From IMG/VR virus record IMGVR_UViG_3300032309_001659, positions 1 to 20,856 of that record: a DNA stretch of 20,856 nt; one strand, given 5' to 3'. The stretch is from a virus. Numbering within the stretch: the stretch's first letter is position 1; the number at the start of each line of letters is the position of its first letter. The translations under genes were made by a program, and so were the position numbers. The notes beneath the pieces are model-generated. The model ran no database searches, was not told the DNA's origin, and was given only the letters and a program-made list of their open reading frames with translations. Positions 14,035 to 19,382 of this stretch are shown here, piece by piece.

Positions 14035-15639
14035 TTAGATTGTTGCTGGCAGGGTTAGCTCAACGTCAAGGTCAACCTCGAACTCGTCGATGTAGTCCTC
14101 GTGTACAGACACGTGCGCTTGACTGTCGACAACAGACAGCTCGATGCGTTCTGCGAAGTCCTCGTTGATGTGATACGTGTTACCTGACGCATGACACTCC
14201 CACGTGTTGTCTGTATGGGCATAGGTCTGGTCGTGTAGCAGCACCGCATCGTCGATGTGCTCGTACACCTCGTCGTGGTCACAGTACACAACCTTGTCGT
14301 CATCGTGACGCCAGTACTCGTCACGCGTCTCCAGATACACCGCGTTGTCGCTGCAAACTACATCGCCGTTGTGTAGCTCGGTCATGCCGTTGTCAGACAG
14401 GTACTCGGTGTGATACCAAGATTCTGCATCCTCCGACCAGACAGCCTCGTCCTCATGCACGTGGTATCGATGTCCACGTCTGCCGTAGGCGTACTGGTAG
14501 TGGTTGTCGATGCAATCAGTACAGACACGTTGATCGCCGTGAAACCCGACACTACACAGATCATCCGCGTCAACAGACGCCTCGCAATCGTCGCAGTGCA
14601 CACGCTCTTGCTCGTTGGCTCTGCCATCCGTGCGGTCACACAGCCAACCGCCTGACTCGGACACCACCAGTACACGCATCCCGTCAAGGCGATCCTCTTC
14701 GACCGTCTTGATGTTGCCGTCGAGATACGGTGCGAGTATGTTCTCGTGCCAGCCGTCGTTGTTCTCAATACGCAGCAGGTACAGCCCATCCCAACTACTA
14801 GCTTTGCTGAACCCTTGATCGCGCAGCCAGACCTCCAACGCCTCGTCGCTGTGTGAGTACCCGTCTCTCGGTGTGTACGAGCGAACGAACGTCATGCTCT
14901 TGACGTTGACGAGACACCTGCCGACGATGTTGCCACCACCATCGAGGCGCACCGCCGCACGCCAGCCATACGCTGGGGAGTAGGCGACATACGGATGCTG
15001 TTCCCATTCGCAGTCAGCCAAGTCATCCCACTTCATACAGCTATGTGGCCCATGCTGCACGGACCTGACGATCTTTTCTGACGTATCCCACAGCTCGAAC
15101 TTGAAGCTCCCATACCGCAGCGCTACGTCACGCACCACGTGGTCGGGCATGGTCGGGAAGTGCCGCGTCAGATACTTGCCCACGGTCGTGACCACTTGAC
15201 GGTCGTCGTTGCCCCCTCGGTTGTCGCGTGTGTATGCCAGTCGGTTGGGGTCAGTCTCGGATACATGAGGCCACTCGAACACAAGGGCGTGTACCGAGAC
15301 AGGCCGATAGTTGAAGACCGCATCCCGAATGGCTGGGTGTAATCCGAACCGACGTTGTAGGCCACGATGCCAGCGATGCTCTTGGACATCGTCGAAGTTG
15401 AGATGGGGATACTCGTTGTATAGGCGGTATTCGGTGGGATACCAGTCAGCCAACTGCCCCATCCGGTCGAGCACACGGGCTAGGTCTTGCATCACTGACC
15501 ATGCCCGAGCACCGTCGTATTCAAACAACCGATACTCGCGTTGCTTGCGTTGTGCCTCCTCACGAGCATGGCGTAGCCGTAGCTCGAAGTCGGACTCATG
15601 TGGGTTGACCCACGTACTTGTCGTGTGTGTATGTTGCAT
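14035..15639 (-). CDS. 534-aa Cys/His/Asp/Tyr-rich protein of unknown function
   Basis: I do not recognise a defined family. Residues 14-60 are a charged helix; about 190-335 form a domain with HSCMKWDD (C201) and a CLVNVKSMTFVRSY strand. A cysteine cluster of ribbon type follows (C349, C352, C362, C373, C376). From about 395 to 485 there are degenerate units of the form DEAVWSEDAESWYH, DNAVYLETRDEYWRH and DDAVLLHDQTYAH. The C-terminus is strongly acidic. The overall look is of zinc ribbons plus a tandem acidic/aromatic repeat. It has the strong GGAGAAGCAA leader before the ATG at 15639. Binding to nucleic acid or a host protein is possible but not shown. Confidence 0.7.
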   Translation of the reverse strand: MQHTHTTSTWVNPHESDFELRLRHAREEAQRKQREYRLFEYDGARAWSVMQDLARVLDRMGQLADWYPTEYRLYNEYPHLNFDDVQEHRWHRGLQRRFGLHPAIRDAVFNYRPVSVHALVFEWPHVSETDPNRLAYTRDNRGGNDDRQVVTTVGKYLTRHFPTMPDHVVRDVALRYGSFKFELWDTSEKIVRSVQHGPHSCMKWDDLADCEWEQHPYVAYSPAYGWRAAVRLDGGGNIVGRCLVNVKSMTFVRSYTPRDGYSHSDEALEVWLRDQGFSKASSWDGLYLLRIENNDGWHENILAPYLDGNIKTVEEDRLDGMRVLVVSESGGWLCDRTDGRANEQERVHCDDCEASVDADDLCSVGFHGDQRVCTDCIDNHYQYAYGRRGHRYHVHEDEAVWSEDAESWYHTEYLSDNGMTELHNGDVVCSDNAVYLETRDEYWRHDDDKVVYCDHDEVYEHIDDAVLLHDQTYAHTDNTWECHASGNTYHINEDFAERIELSVVDSQAHVSVHEDYIDEFEVDLDVELTLPATI

Positions 15640-15662
15640 TTGCTTCTCCTGTTATTGATTTG

Positions 15663-15688
15663 AAAATGGGGTGGGCTCACCCCGTTTT
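15663..15688. repeat. Dispersed palindrome copy 2
   Basis: Core GGGGTG-GGCT-CACCCC (15668-15683) with AAAAT and GTTTT flanks. It lies between the stop at 15697 and the ribosome site of the 534-aa gene; on the - strand it is followed by ATTTTC. Confidence 0.85.
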
Positions 15689-15696
15689 GCTGCCCA

Positions 15697-15942
15697 TTAC
15701 ATCGGTGCTTCGGTGTCCTCCTTTCCAATGAACCGCTCGAACAAATCCCCGAACGCATCCAACAGCTTGCGTCGGTTGTGTAAGTCAGCGCAGAAGTACG
15801 CTTGGGCTATGCTGCCTGCGAAGTGGCCTCCTTCAGCCTGCATACGGTGCGCGGCACGGTGCAGCGCGGTGTTGTCGTACTTCTCATCGACCCGCATCGG
15901 GCGGGGTAGGTTGGTGATGGTGTGCTGGATTGCGTTAGTCAT
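15697..15942 (-). CDS. Internal in-frame product of the fused gene (81 aa)
   Basis: An ATG at 15942, in the same frame as the longer gene, is preceded by GGAGAAGCAA directly before the start, identical to the leader of the 16113, 15639 and 5008 starts. The 81-aa product is the second part alone (TNAIQHTITNLPRP, then the AAHRMQAEGGHFAG and LLDAFGDLFERF segments). It is very likely made in addition to, or instead of, the fusion. Function unknown. Confidence 0.6.
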   Translation of the reverse strand: MTNAIQHTITNLPRPMRVDEKYDNTALHRAAHRMQAEGGHFAGSIAQAYFCADLHNRRKLLDAFGDLFERFIGKEDTEAPM

Positions 15943-16113
15943 TTGCTTCTCCAATAGTTGCTCCTCCAGTAAGCCGCCGTTTTCCGGCAGAAAGTTTTTA
16001 AGTACATCGGCGCTCAAGAACCCAAGCAGGTCTTTAATGGCGGTCATGTCGCCGTTCAGTACGTCTACCTTTATCTGGTGTAGGACTTTGTCAATTAGTT
16101 GCTGCGTTTTCAT
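15697..16113 (-). CDS. Fused two-part phage protein (138 aa)
   Basis: The ATG at 16113 has the perfect AGGAGAAGCAA leader. Residues 1-46 (QLIDKVLHQIKVDV, GDMTAIKDLL, FLPENG) look like a complete short phage protein of the kind that is usually separate. After a linker (GLLEEQLLEKQ) the frame continues into an 81-aa second part with HRAAHRMQAEGGHFAG and NRRKLLDAFGDLFERF. The linker codons themselves contain the GGAGAAGCAA ribosome site of the second part. This looks like two adjacent genes that lost the stop between them. Function of either part is unknown. Confidence 0.65.
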   Translation of the reverse strand: MKTQQLIDKVLHQIKVDVLNGDMTAIKDLLGFLSADVLKNFLPENGGLLEEQLLEKQMTNAIQHTITNLPRPMRVDEKYDNTALHRAAHRMQAEGGHFAGSIAQAYFCADLHNRRKLLDAFGDLFERFIGKEDTEAPM

Positions 16114-16130
16114 TTGCTTCTCCTGTTGTT

Positions 16131-16226
16131 TTAATAAAAGAAAATCATCACGAGGGCGGCTAGGGTGCAGCCGATCATTGCCCCGCCCAATGCAACGGCG
16201 ATAAGAAACAGTTCGTTCTCATCCAT
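16131..16226 (-). CDS. 31-aa transmembrane mini-protein
   Basis: ATG at 16226 is preceded by GGGAGG at about six bases and the frame ends with TAA at 16131. After an acidic start (MDENELF) almost the whole protein is hydrophobic (IAVALGGAMIG, AALVMIFFY), a single membrane segment. Its start overlaps the upstream gene by 8 nt. A role in the membrane (holin-like, exclusion or regulatory) cannot be separated. Confidence 0.6.
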   Translation of the reverse strand: MDENELFLIAVALGGAMIGCTLAALVMIFFY

Positions 16227-16434
16227 GCGTCGCCTCCCACTTCAACCCATACACGCTGGGGTAGTACTCGCCGCTGAACGCTTGGTCTGACATCTCTTTG
16301 ACGTACACCCTACCTGTTGACCCTGCGTGCTGTGGTTCGCGCCAGCCTGTGACGAACGCAGCGTTGCCTCGGAAGTCATGGACTACGTCGCCTGTCTTGA
16401 CAGGTTGCTTGGTTTTTTCATTGATTAGCTGCAT
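16219..16434 (-). CDS. Conserved hypothetical phage protein
   Basis: The 71-aa protein appears as a small beta-rich fold (KTGDVVHDFRGNAAFVTGW, then GRVYVKEMSD). Proteins of this type with the VVHDFRG motif recur in phages without assigned function. The start at 16434 has CTGAAAGGAGCAACA upstream, a leader shared with the 16713 gene. It is followed by an overlapping 31-aa membrane protein gene. Confidence 0.7.
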   Translation of the reverse strand: MQLINEKTKQPVKTGDVVHDFRGNAAFVTGWREPQHAGSTGRVYVKEMSDQAFSGEYYPSVYGLKWEATHG

Positions 16435-16455
16435 TTTGTTGCTCCTTTCAGTTGG

Positions 16456-16713
16456 TTAGAGTACGGCTATGTACTTACGAAGTACCTCGAAGTCTTCTTG
16501 GGGTATCTCACGCCAGCCATCGTCGCGCACCAGCGTGTGGTCAGCCCAGTACCCTGCCTGATCGGCATCCCAGTCTGCGTTACCTGAACCGCGCCATTCT
16601 CTGGCGACCTTCTTGACGTACCTGTCGGGGCTGCCGCGTGTTGCGAACAGGAACCGGTCGGTGTACTCCATGTCGCCGTTGATCTCTTCGATCTTGCCTA
16701 AGTAGTACTTCAT
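16456..16713 (-). CDS. Hypothetical phage protein
   Basis: This 85-aa protein begins MKYYLGKIEEING and contains FLFATRGSPDRYVKKVAREWRG and an Asp/Trp-rich middle (NADWDADQAGYWAD). It is soluble and acidic. It resembles small phage proteins of unknown function, with no motif I can assign. The start at 16713 carries CTGAAAGGAGCAAC. It lies head-to-tail after the 257-aa gene, separated from it by a palindrome with a U-tract. Confidence 0.68.
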   Translation of the reverse strand: MKYYLGKIEEINGDMEYTDRFLFATRGSPDRYVKKVAREWRGSGNADWDADQAGYWADHTLVRDDGWREIPQEDFEVLRKYIAVL

Positions 16714-16737
16714 GTGTTGCTCCTTTCAGTTAATAAA

Positions 16738-16761
16738 AAACGGGGTGGGCTCACCCCATTT
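16738..16761 (-). terminator. Intrinsic terminator, dispersed palindrome copy 3
   Basis: On the - strand the stop TAA of the 257-aa gene runs straight into a hairpin with core GGGGTG-AGCC-CACCCC and six T residues after it. This fits an intrinsic terminator or attenuator for the 17533-16760 gene. It is one of seven copies of the palindrome family. Confidence 0.75.
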
Positions 16762-17533
16762 ACTCCACGATGATGCCGTGCCATGTGATTGGCAGGGCTT
16801 CGGTCTCAGGCATAGCATCCAGAATGTCTCTGGCTTTGCGTGCCCGATCTACCCTTGCTCGTTGTGCAAGCAAGGCATGATTCTTTTCCTCGTCGTTGTC
16901 GAACCCTTCGCTCGTTGGGTTTAGCTCCATGAGCATCAGGTCTGTTTCCAATACGGCAAGGTCGCTGTTCAACCGCTGCGCGATGCGAGGTTTTAACTTG
17001 GCGTGTACGTCAGGCGGCATGATTCTGGCGAACGGCTTCTTTGTCTTGGCGTAGCGCATCGGCGGTATGGCATCGAACAGGGCTAGTGTTCGCGCTCGGA
17101 TGTGGTCGGGTATCCAGTCAGTCCAATGCTCGCCACCGTTGGGCAGCGGTGGGGTTTTCTCTTTGGCAATGCGTAGCGGTGACTTCGCGTTCGCTCTTCG
17201 CAGTTCCTTGAAGCGGTCGTATAGCGTGGTCGTGACAGTCAGGTAAGCGTTTAGTGCCTCGGCTCGTGCGGCGTTGCGCTCGGGGTCTTTGGCTGTGTAT
17301 CGCAGCATGGCGTGTGTGTTTCTGATCTCGCCGGACAGGGGCAGCATCAGGTGATCCCATAATGGGGTGAGCGCACCCCGTTTTCTGCGTTCGTTTGCTC
17401 GGTGTCGGCGTTGCTTTCCTATTAACTCGACGATGGTGTGGCGTAGGTCGTCGGGGTATTTGCGTTTGATGAGGTGGCGATTCAGTTTGCTCTCGCTCAT
17501 CGCCATGTACGAAGGGTAGTAGTAGGTCGTCAT
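16760..17533 (-). CDS. 257-aa hypothetical protein, basic and helical
   Basis: I do not recognise it. It is strongly basic and helical: KRKYPDDLRHTIVELIGKQRRHR near residue 25, an Arg/Ala-rich middle, and a charged helix near the end (DEEKNHALLAQRARVDRARK). It might bind nucleic acid, but no motif proves that. Codons about 50-57 are encoded by a copy of the dispersed palindrome (KRGALTP), which sits in frame without a stop. The ribosome site before the ATG at 17533 is weak (GTGAG). It is the first gene left of the inverted-repeat element and is followed by a terminator-like hairpin. Confidence 0.65.
   Translation of the reverse strand: MTTYYYPSYMAMSESKLNRHLIKRKYPDDLRHTIVELIGKQRRHRANERRKRGALTPLWDHLMLPLSGEIRNTHAMLRYTAKDPERNAARAEALNAYLTVTTTLYDRFKELRRANAKSPLRIAKEKTPPLPNGGEHWTDWIPDHIRARTLALFDAIPPMRYAKTKKPFARIMPPDVHAKLKPRIAQRLNSDLAVLETDLMLMELNPTSEGFDNDEEKNHALLAQRARVDRARKARDILDAMPETEALPITWHGIIVE
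17361..17383. repeat. Dispersed palindrome copy 4, inside a gene
   Basis: Core GGGGTG-AGCG-CACCCC (17364-17379) with AAT/GTT flanks. It is translated within the 257-aa gene as part of RRKRGALTPLW. All other copies are between genes, so this one suggests an insertion tolerated in frame or a shared RNA-structure role. Confidence 0.8.
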
Positions 17534-17577
17534 GATTTACTCACGTTTCTGTTTCAAAAGTACATTCTGGTGAGCAT

Positions 17578-17628
17578 GGTATCACAGATTTTCCCATGAT
17601 CGTGGGAAAAAAGACGGTGAAAACCCGC
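17578..17628 (+). repeat. Left 51-nt inverted-repeat arm
   Basis: Aligns without gaps to the reverse complement of 17816-17866 with 8 mismatches (43 of 51 identical). The outer 24 bases differ at one place; blocks GATTTTCCCATGATC, GAAAAAAGAC and AAAACCCGC are identical. Inside the left arm, TTTTCCCA and TGGGAAAA also form an 8-bp hairpin. Confidence 0.9.
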
Positions 17629-17685
17629 ATGGGTGCTGGCTTATCGCATAAGTAGGCATAGTATCTATCGATTTTAAAATGTACT

Positions 17686-17720
17686 AGGGGGGAAAAGAAA
17701 AAAAGGGAAAGGAAAAAAGA
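17686..17720 (+). other. 35-base polypurine tract
   Basis: Thirty-five consecutive purines (A/G only) lie on the + strand between the inverted-repeat arms. Such tracts can form triplexes or strand-biased melting. Function is not shown. Confidence 0.85.
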
Positions 17721-17743
17721 CAGAGGATGCCCACGCAGATACA

Positions 17744-17781
17744 TATCTATCTATACCTTTATAAATATAAATAGATAGATA
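17744..17781. repeat. Perfect 11-bp stem in AT-rich core
   Basis: TATCTATCTAT (17744-17754) is the exact reverse complement of ATAGATAGATA (17771-17781), with a 16-base AT-rich loop. It is the lowest-GC segment of the element and a candidate unwinding region. Confidence 0.8.
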
Positions 17782-17815
17782 GTAGATCCACTTTTCTGGA
17801 AACGCCTGTAGTGGC

Positions 17816-17866
17816 GCGGGTTTTGGCTGTCTTTTTTCTACGGATCATGGGAAAATCTATGATACC
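17816..17866 (-). repeat. Right 51-nt inverted-repeat arm
   Basis: Reverse complement partner of 17578-17628; the outer half carries GATCATGGGAAAATC. No internal hairpin equivalent to the left arm's. Confidence 0.9.
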
Positions 17867-17899
17867 TGTCATTTTGCATCTTTTTTGTGTTAGTACCCA

Positions 17900-18097
17900 C
17901 TAACCTCGGGTTATTCGCCGCAGTTGTGGGTACGCTTTGTGCATCTTGGATAGGTCGATGCCTAGCAGGTAGATGCGCTCTTGGTTCCTCGTCTCTCGTG
18001 CGATCTCGTGTTGCCTGTACAGGGTGAGGTAGCGTTGGATGGTGGTGACAGGTAGCTTGGTGATCTGTGCGTGGTGCTGGTACTTGTTGGTGTTCAT
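17900..18097 (-). CDS. Small basic protein, possible helix-turn-helix
   Basis: The 65-aa protein is basic, with ITKLPVTTIQRYLTLYRQHE (about 12-31) resembling a helix-turn-helix, then a charged helix and a LLGIDLSKMHKAYPQLRR end. No family is recognised; DNA binding is a guess. The start follows TGAAAGGAAACATC, the same leader as the 18437 gene. It is the gene immediately right of the inverted-repeat element, so if it binds DNA that element is a plausible target. Confidence 0.6.
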   Translation of the reverse strand: MNTNKYQHHAQITKLPVTTIQRYLTLYRQHEIARETRNQERIYLLGIDLSKMHKAYPQLRRITRG

Positions 18098-18117
18098 GAT
18101 GTTTCCTTTCAGGGTAG

Positions 18118-18141
18118 AAATGGGGTGAGCTCACCCCATTT
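18118..18141. repeat. Dispersed palindrome copy 5 (perfect)
   Basis: A perfect 24-base palindrome: core GGGGTGAGCTCACCCC (18122-18137) with AAAT and ATTT arms. It lies between the 44-aa gene stop and the ribosome site of the 18097 gene. Confidence 0.9.
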
Positions 18142-18142
18142 T

Positions 18143-18277
18143 TTAGTCGACGATGATGGGTAGTGCAAGGCATACCAGATAGATCAGGCCTATCTCTGCG
18201 GGTAGTGATCCGCTTGCCAATAGAATGAAGGTGAGTGCTACGCCGATGGCGAGCGCGAAGTATTGAATGGTTTTCAT
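18143..18277 (-). CDS. 44-aa two-segment membrane protein
   Basis: ATG at 18277 follows GAAAGGACAACC, and TAA is at 18143. Two hydrophobic stretches (about 6-21, FALAIGVALTFILLAS; and about 28-43, IGLIYLVCLALPIIV) are joined by GSLPAE, giving a likely helical hairpin in the inner membrane. Function unknown; holin-like architecture is possible but there is no lysis gene beside it. Confidence 0.6.
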   Translation of the reverse strand: MKTIQYFALAIGVALTFILLASGSLPAEIGLIYLVCLALPIIVD

Positions 18278-18287
18278 GGTTGTCCTT

Positions 18288-18437
18288 TCAGATGGTGAAC
18301 TCGTGGGCTTTGAGAAATGCTATGTCTTCGGGTGATGCCAAGCACACCGCCATCATGTGCTTGTTGAGATACGCCTGAAGTTTGGCGCGGTTGGCTGGTG
18401 TTGGTTTGGTGCGGTAGATGTTGAGCAAGCGTTGCAT
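18288..18437 (-). CDS. 49-aa hypothetical protein
   Basis: The chosen start at 18437 (MQRLLNIYRTK) has TGAAAGGAAACATC directly upstream, identical to the 18097 leader. A longer in-frame reading from 18500 has no ribosome site and crosses this leader and the hairpin before it. The protein is basic at the N-terminus (RTKPTPANRAKLQAYLNKH) and ends with SPEDIAFLKAHEFTI. No family recognised. Confidence 0.55.
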   Translation of the reverse strand: MQRLLNIYRTKPTPANRAKLQAYLNKHMMAVCLASPEDIAFLKAHEFTI

Positions 18438-18481
18438 GATGTTTCCTTTCAGGTAGGTTGGGGCGAGGATAGACAGGAAGT

Positions 18482-18511
18482 GGAACAGGCGCCGCCCCAC
18501 TCGCCTGTTCC
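18482..18511. repeat. 10-bp stem-loop between genes
   Basis: GGAACAGGCG and its exact complement CGCCTGTTCC flank a 10-base loop. It lies between the 18437 start and palindrome copy 6. No U-tract follows on either strand, so a terminator is not supported; an operator or RNA-processing stem is possible. Confidence 0.7.
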
Positions 18512-18520
18512 TCGGAGAAA

Positions 18521-18544
18521 AAACGGGGTGGACTCACCCCATTA
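18521..18544 (-). terminator. Terminator-like palindrome copy 6
   Basis: On the - strand the TAA of the 144-aa gene is followed directly by a hairpin with GGGGTG-AGTC-CACCCC and six T residues. Likely an intrinsic terminator or attenuator after that gene; one of the seven-copy family. Confidence 0.72.
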
Positions 18545-18976
18545 TTCGAAAGCGATCGACGCTTTCAGCTCGGCGATCAGCGCATTGAACTCGGCCTGCG
18601 TCATGCCAGAGTCGAGGATCAGCGATTCGACAGCGGCGTAGGTCTTGCGCGGTGCCTTGACGCTTTCCTTTTTCGCTTGTGTGCTGTGCTTCGCAGCGAA
18701 CTTCGCCTGATCTGGGTGCATCTTGAAAATCAGCGAGAGCATTTGCTCTGCCGCTGTGTCCTTGTCGAACGTCGCCCAGCCGAACTTCTGGCTTTGCTTC
18801 ACCTCGACGCCGTATTCACGCGCCAGAATCGCCGCGACGAAGTCGCGCCAATCGGCCAACTTGAATTGCTTTGAGAGCTGCGCGAGCGCCTCACGATTGC
18901 GTACCTGTTTGCGCTGCAAGTCGATTGCTTCGAGTACCAGAGTTTCGAGAGAGAGGTTTGCTTTTGCGTTTTTCAT
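18542..18976 (-). CDS. 144-aa hypothetical protein, first leftward gene
   Basis: The protein is helical and charged, with LETLVLEAIDLQRKQVRNRE near the N-terminus, WRDFVAAILAREYGVEV, a Lys-rich middle (KHSTQAKKESVKAPRK) and a C-terminal helix (MTQAEFNALIAELKA). No family recognised. Start at 18976 (MKNAK) was preferred over 18991 because AAAGGC lies about six bases upstream of the former. It is the first gene of the leftward block, directly behind a candidate promoter at 19035-19063, so it should be among the earliest expressed. Confidence 0.65.
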   Translation of the reverse strand: MKNAKANLSLETLVLEAIDLQRKQVRNREALAQLSKQFKLADWRDFVAAILAREYGVEVKQSQKFGWATFDKDTAAEQMLSLIFKMHPDQAKFAAKHSTQAKKESVKAPRKTYAAVESLILDSGMTQAEFNALIAELKASIAFE

Positions 18977-19034
18977 GGTATTGCCTTTCATGCTTGGTTA
19001 ATGGAATGTGCCGCCTCGTTCAGCGACAAGACAC

Positions 19035-19063
19035 ATTATCCGCAAATGGGTATTTGATCGAAA
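19035..19063 (-). promoter_or_regulatory. Candidate leftward promoter
   Basis: On the - strand GATAAT (19035-19040) matches five of six -10 bases and lies 17 bases from TTTCGA (19058-19063), a weak -35. A small inverted repeat CAAAT/ATTTG (19043-19056) lies in the spacer, a possible operator. It precedes the 18976 gene. Confidence 0.42.
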
Positions 19064-19065
19064 CG

Positions 19066-19089
19066 AAATGGGGTAGATTTACCCCGTTT
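19066..19089. repeat. Dispersed palindrome copy 7 with compensatory change
   Basis: Core GGGGTA-GATT-TACCCC (19070-19085) with AAAT/GTTT flanks. The last stem pair is A-T where the other copies have G-C, with both arms changed, so the stem is kept. It lies just upstream (- strand) of the 19035-19063 promoter. Confidence 0.85.
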
Positions 19090-19130
19090 CTGGCGGGATT
19101 TTGGCCGTTTTCCGTACCCCACCGTACCCC

Positions 19131-19161
19131 CGCCCCCCTAAATTTGGCAACGTGGGGGGCG
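19131..19161. repeat. GC-rich 8-bp hairpin
   Basis: CGCCCCCC (19131-19138) and GGGGGGCG (19154-19161) pair perfectly around a 15-base loop. The bases just before it repeat CCGTACCCC twice. The - strand is G-rich here, so other structures could compete. Confidence 0.7.
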
Positions 19162-19240
19162 TCCCATAGAACAGTGTTTCATAACCACTCCCTAAATCCC
19201 GTTATCACTTAGACAACGCAAATCGATACCCCCCACCAAT

Positions 19241-19272
19241 ATTATAAAAATTTTAAAATACCATGTTGTCAA
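19241..19272 (-). promoter_or_regulatory. Candidate leftward promoter
   Basis: On the - strand a perfect TTGACA (19267-19272) is followed by A/T-rich DNA and a perfect TATAAT (19241-19246), but the spacer is 20 bases. An overlapping TTTATA two bases nearer would give 18. Strong hexamers favour a promoter; the spacing is a reservation. Confidence 0.45.
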
Positions 19273-19291
19273 ATAAACAACACCGCAGGCG

Positions 19292-19316
19292 AAAAAAATG
19301 CCCCGTTTCCGGGGCA
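19292..19316 (-). terminator. Leftward-oriented intrinsic terminator
   Basis: A 7-bp GC-rich stem (TGCCCCG/CGGGGCA, 4-base loop) at 19299-19316 is followed on the - strand by seven T residues (19292-19298). It would stop leftward transcription arriving from the terminase side before the leftward promoters. Confidence 0.75.
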
Positions 19317-19355
19317 AATCTCGCTGTTAACGAGGGGAGAAGCAAACGGCAGTAC

Positions 19356-19382
19356 TTGCACGCTTGCAAATTAGACTATACA
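19356..19382 (+). promoter_or_regulatory. Candidate rightward promoter for terminase genes
   Basis: TTGCAC (19356-19361) and TATACA (19377-19382) are separated by 15 bases, about 30 bases before the small terminase ATG. Direct repeats CTTGCA lie at 19355-19360 and 19363-19368. The short spacer makes it tentative. Confidence 0.35.

Larger units (their letters stand above)
17578..17866. other. 289-bp non-coding element with long inverted repeats (candidate origin or control site)
   Basis: The stretch between the 17533 and 18097 genes has no credible gene. It is framed by 51-nt inverted repeats, contains a 35-base purine-only tract, and an AT-rich core with tandem GATA/TATC units that form an 11-bp stem. 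A third GGAAAAAAGACAG-like half-site (17711-17723) lies between the arms. This architecture fits a phage replication origin or a regulator-binding region, but no experiment or match supports either. Confidence 0.5.

Noticed and set aside
14055-14789. Two Thr/Arg-rich - strand frames (89 and 135 aa)
   Set aside because: They are shifted readings of the Asp/His/Cys-rich 534-aa gene.
17541-17744. 67-aa frame in the inverted-repeat element
   Set aside because: It crosses the purine tract and repeat arm, gives a low-complexity Phe/Leu/Ser product and has no ribosome site.
17838-18173. 111-aa His/Pro/Thr-rich frame
   Set aside because: It is a shadow of the 65-aa gene and palindrome 5, with improbable composition.
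19100-19165. Possible G-quadruplex on the - strand
   Set aside because: Only three runs of three or more G are adjacent, so a stable four-run structure is not supported; the 8-bp hairpin is the simpler reading.
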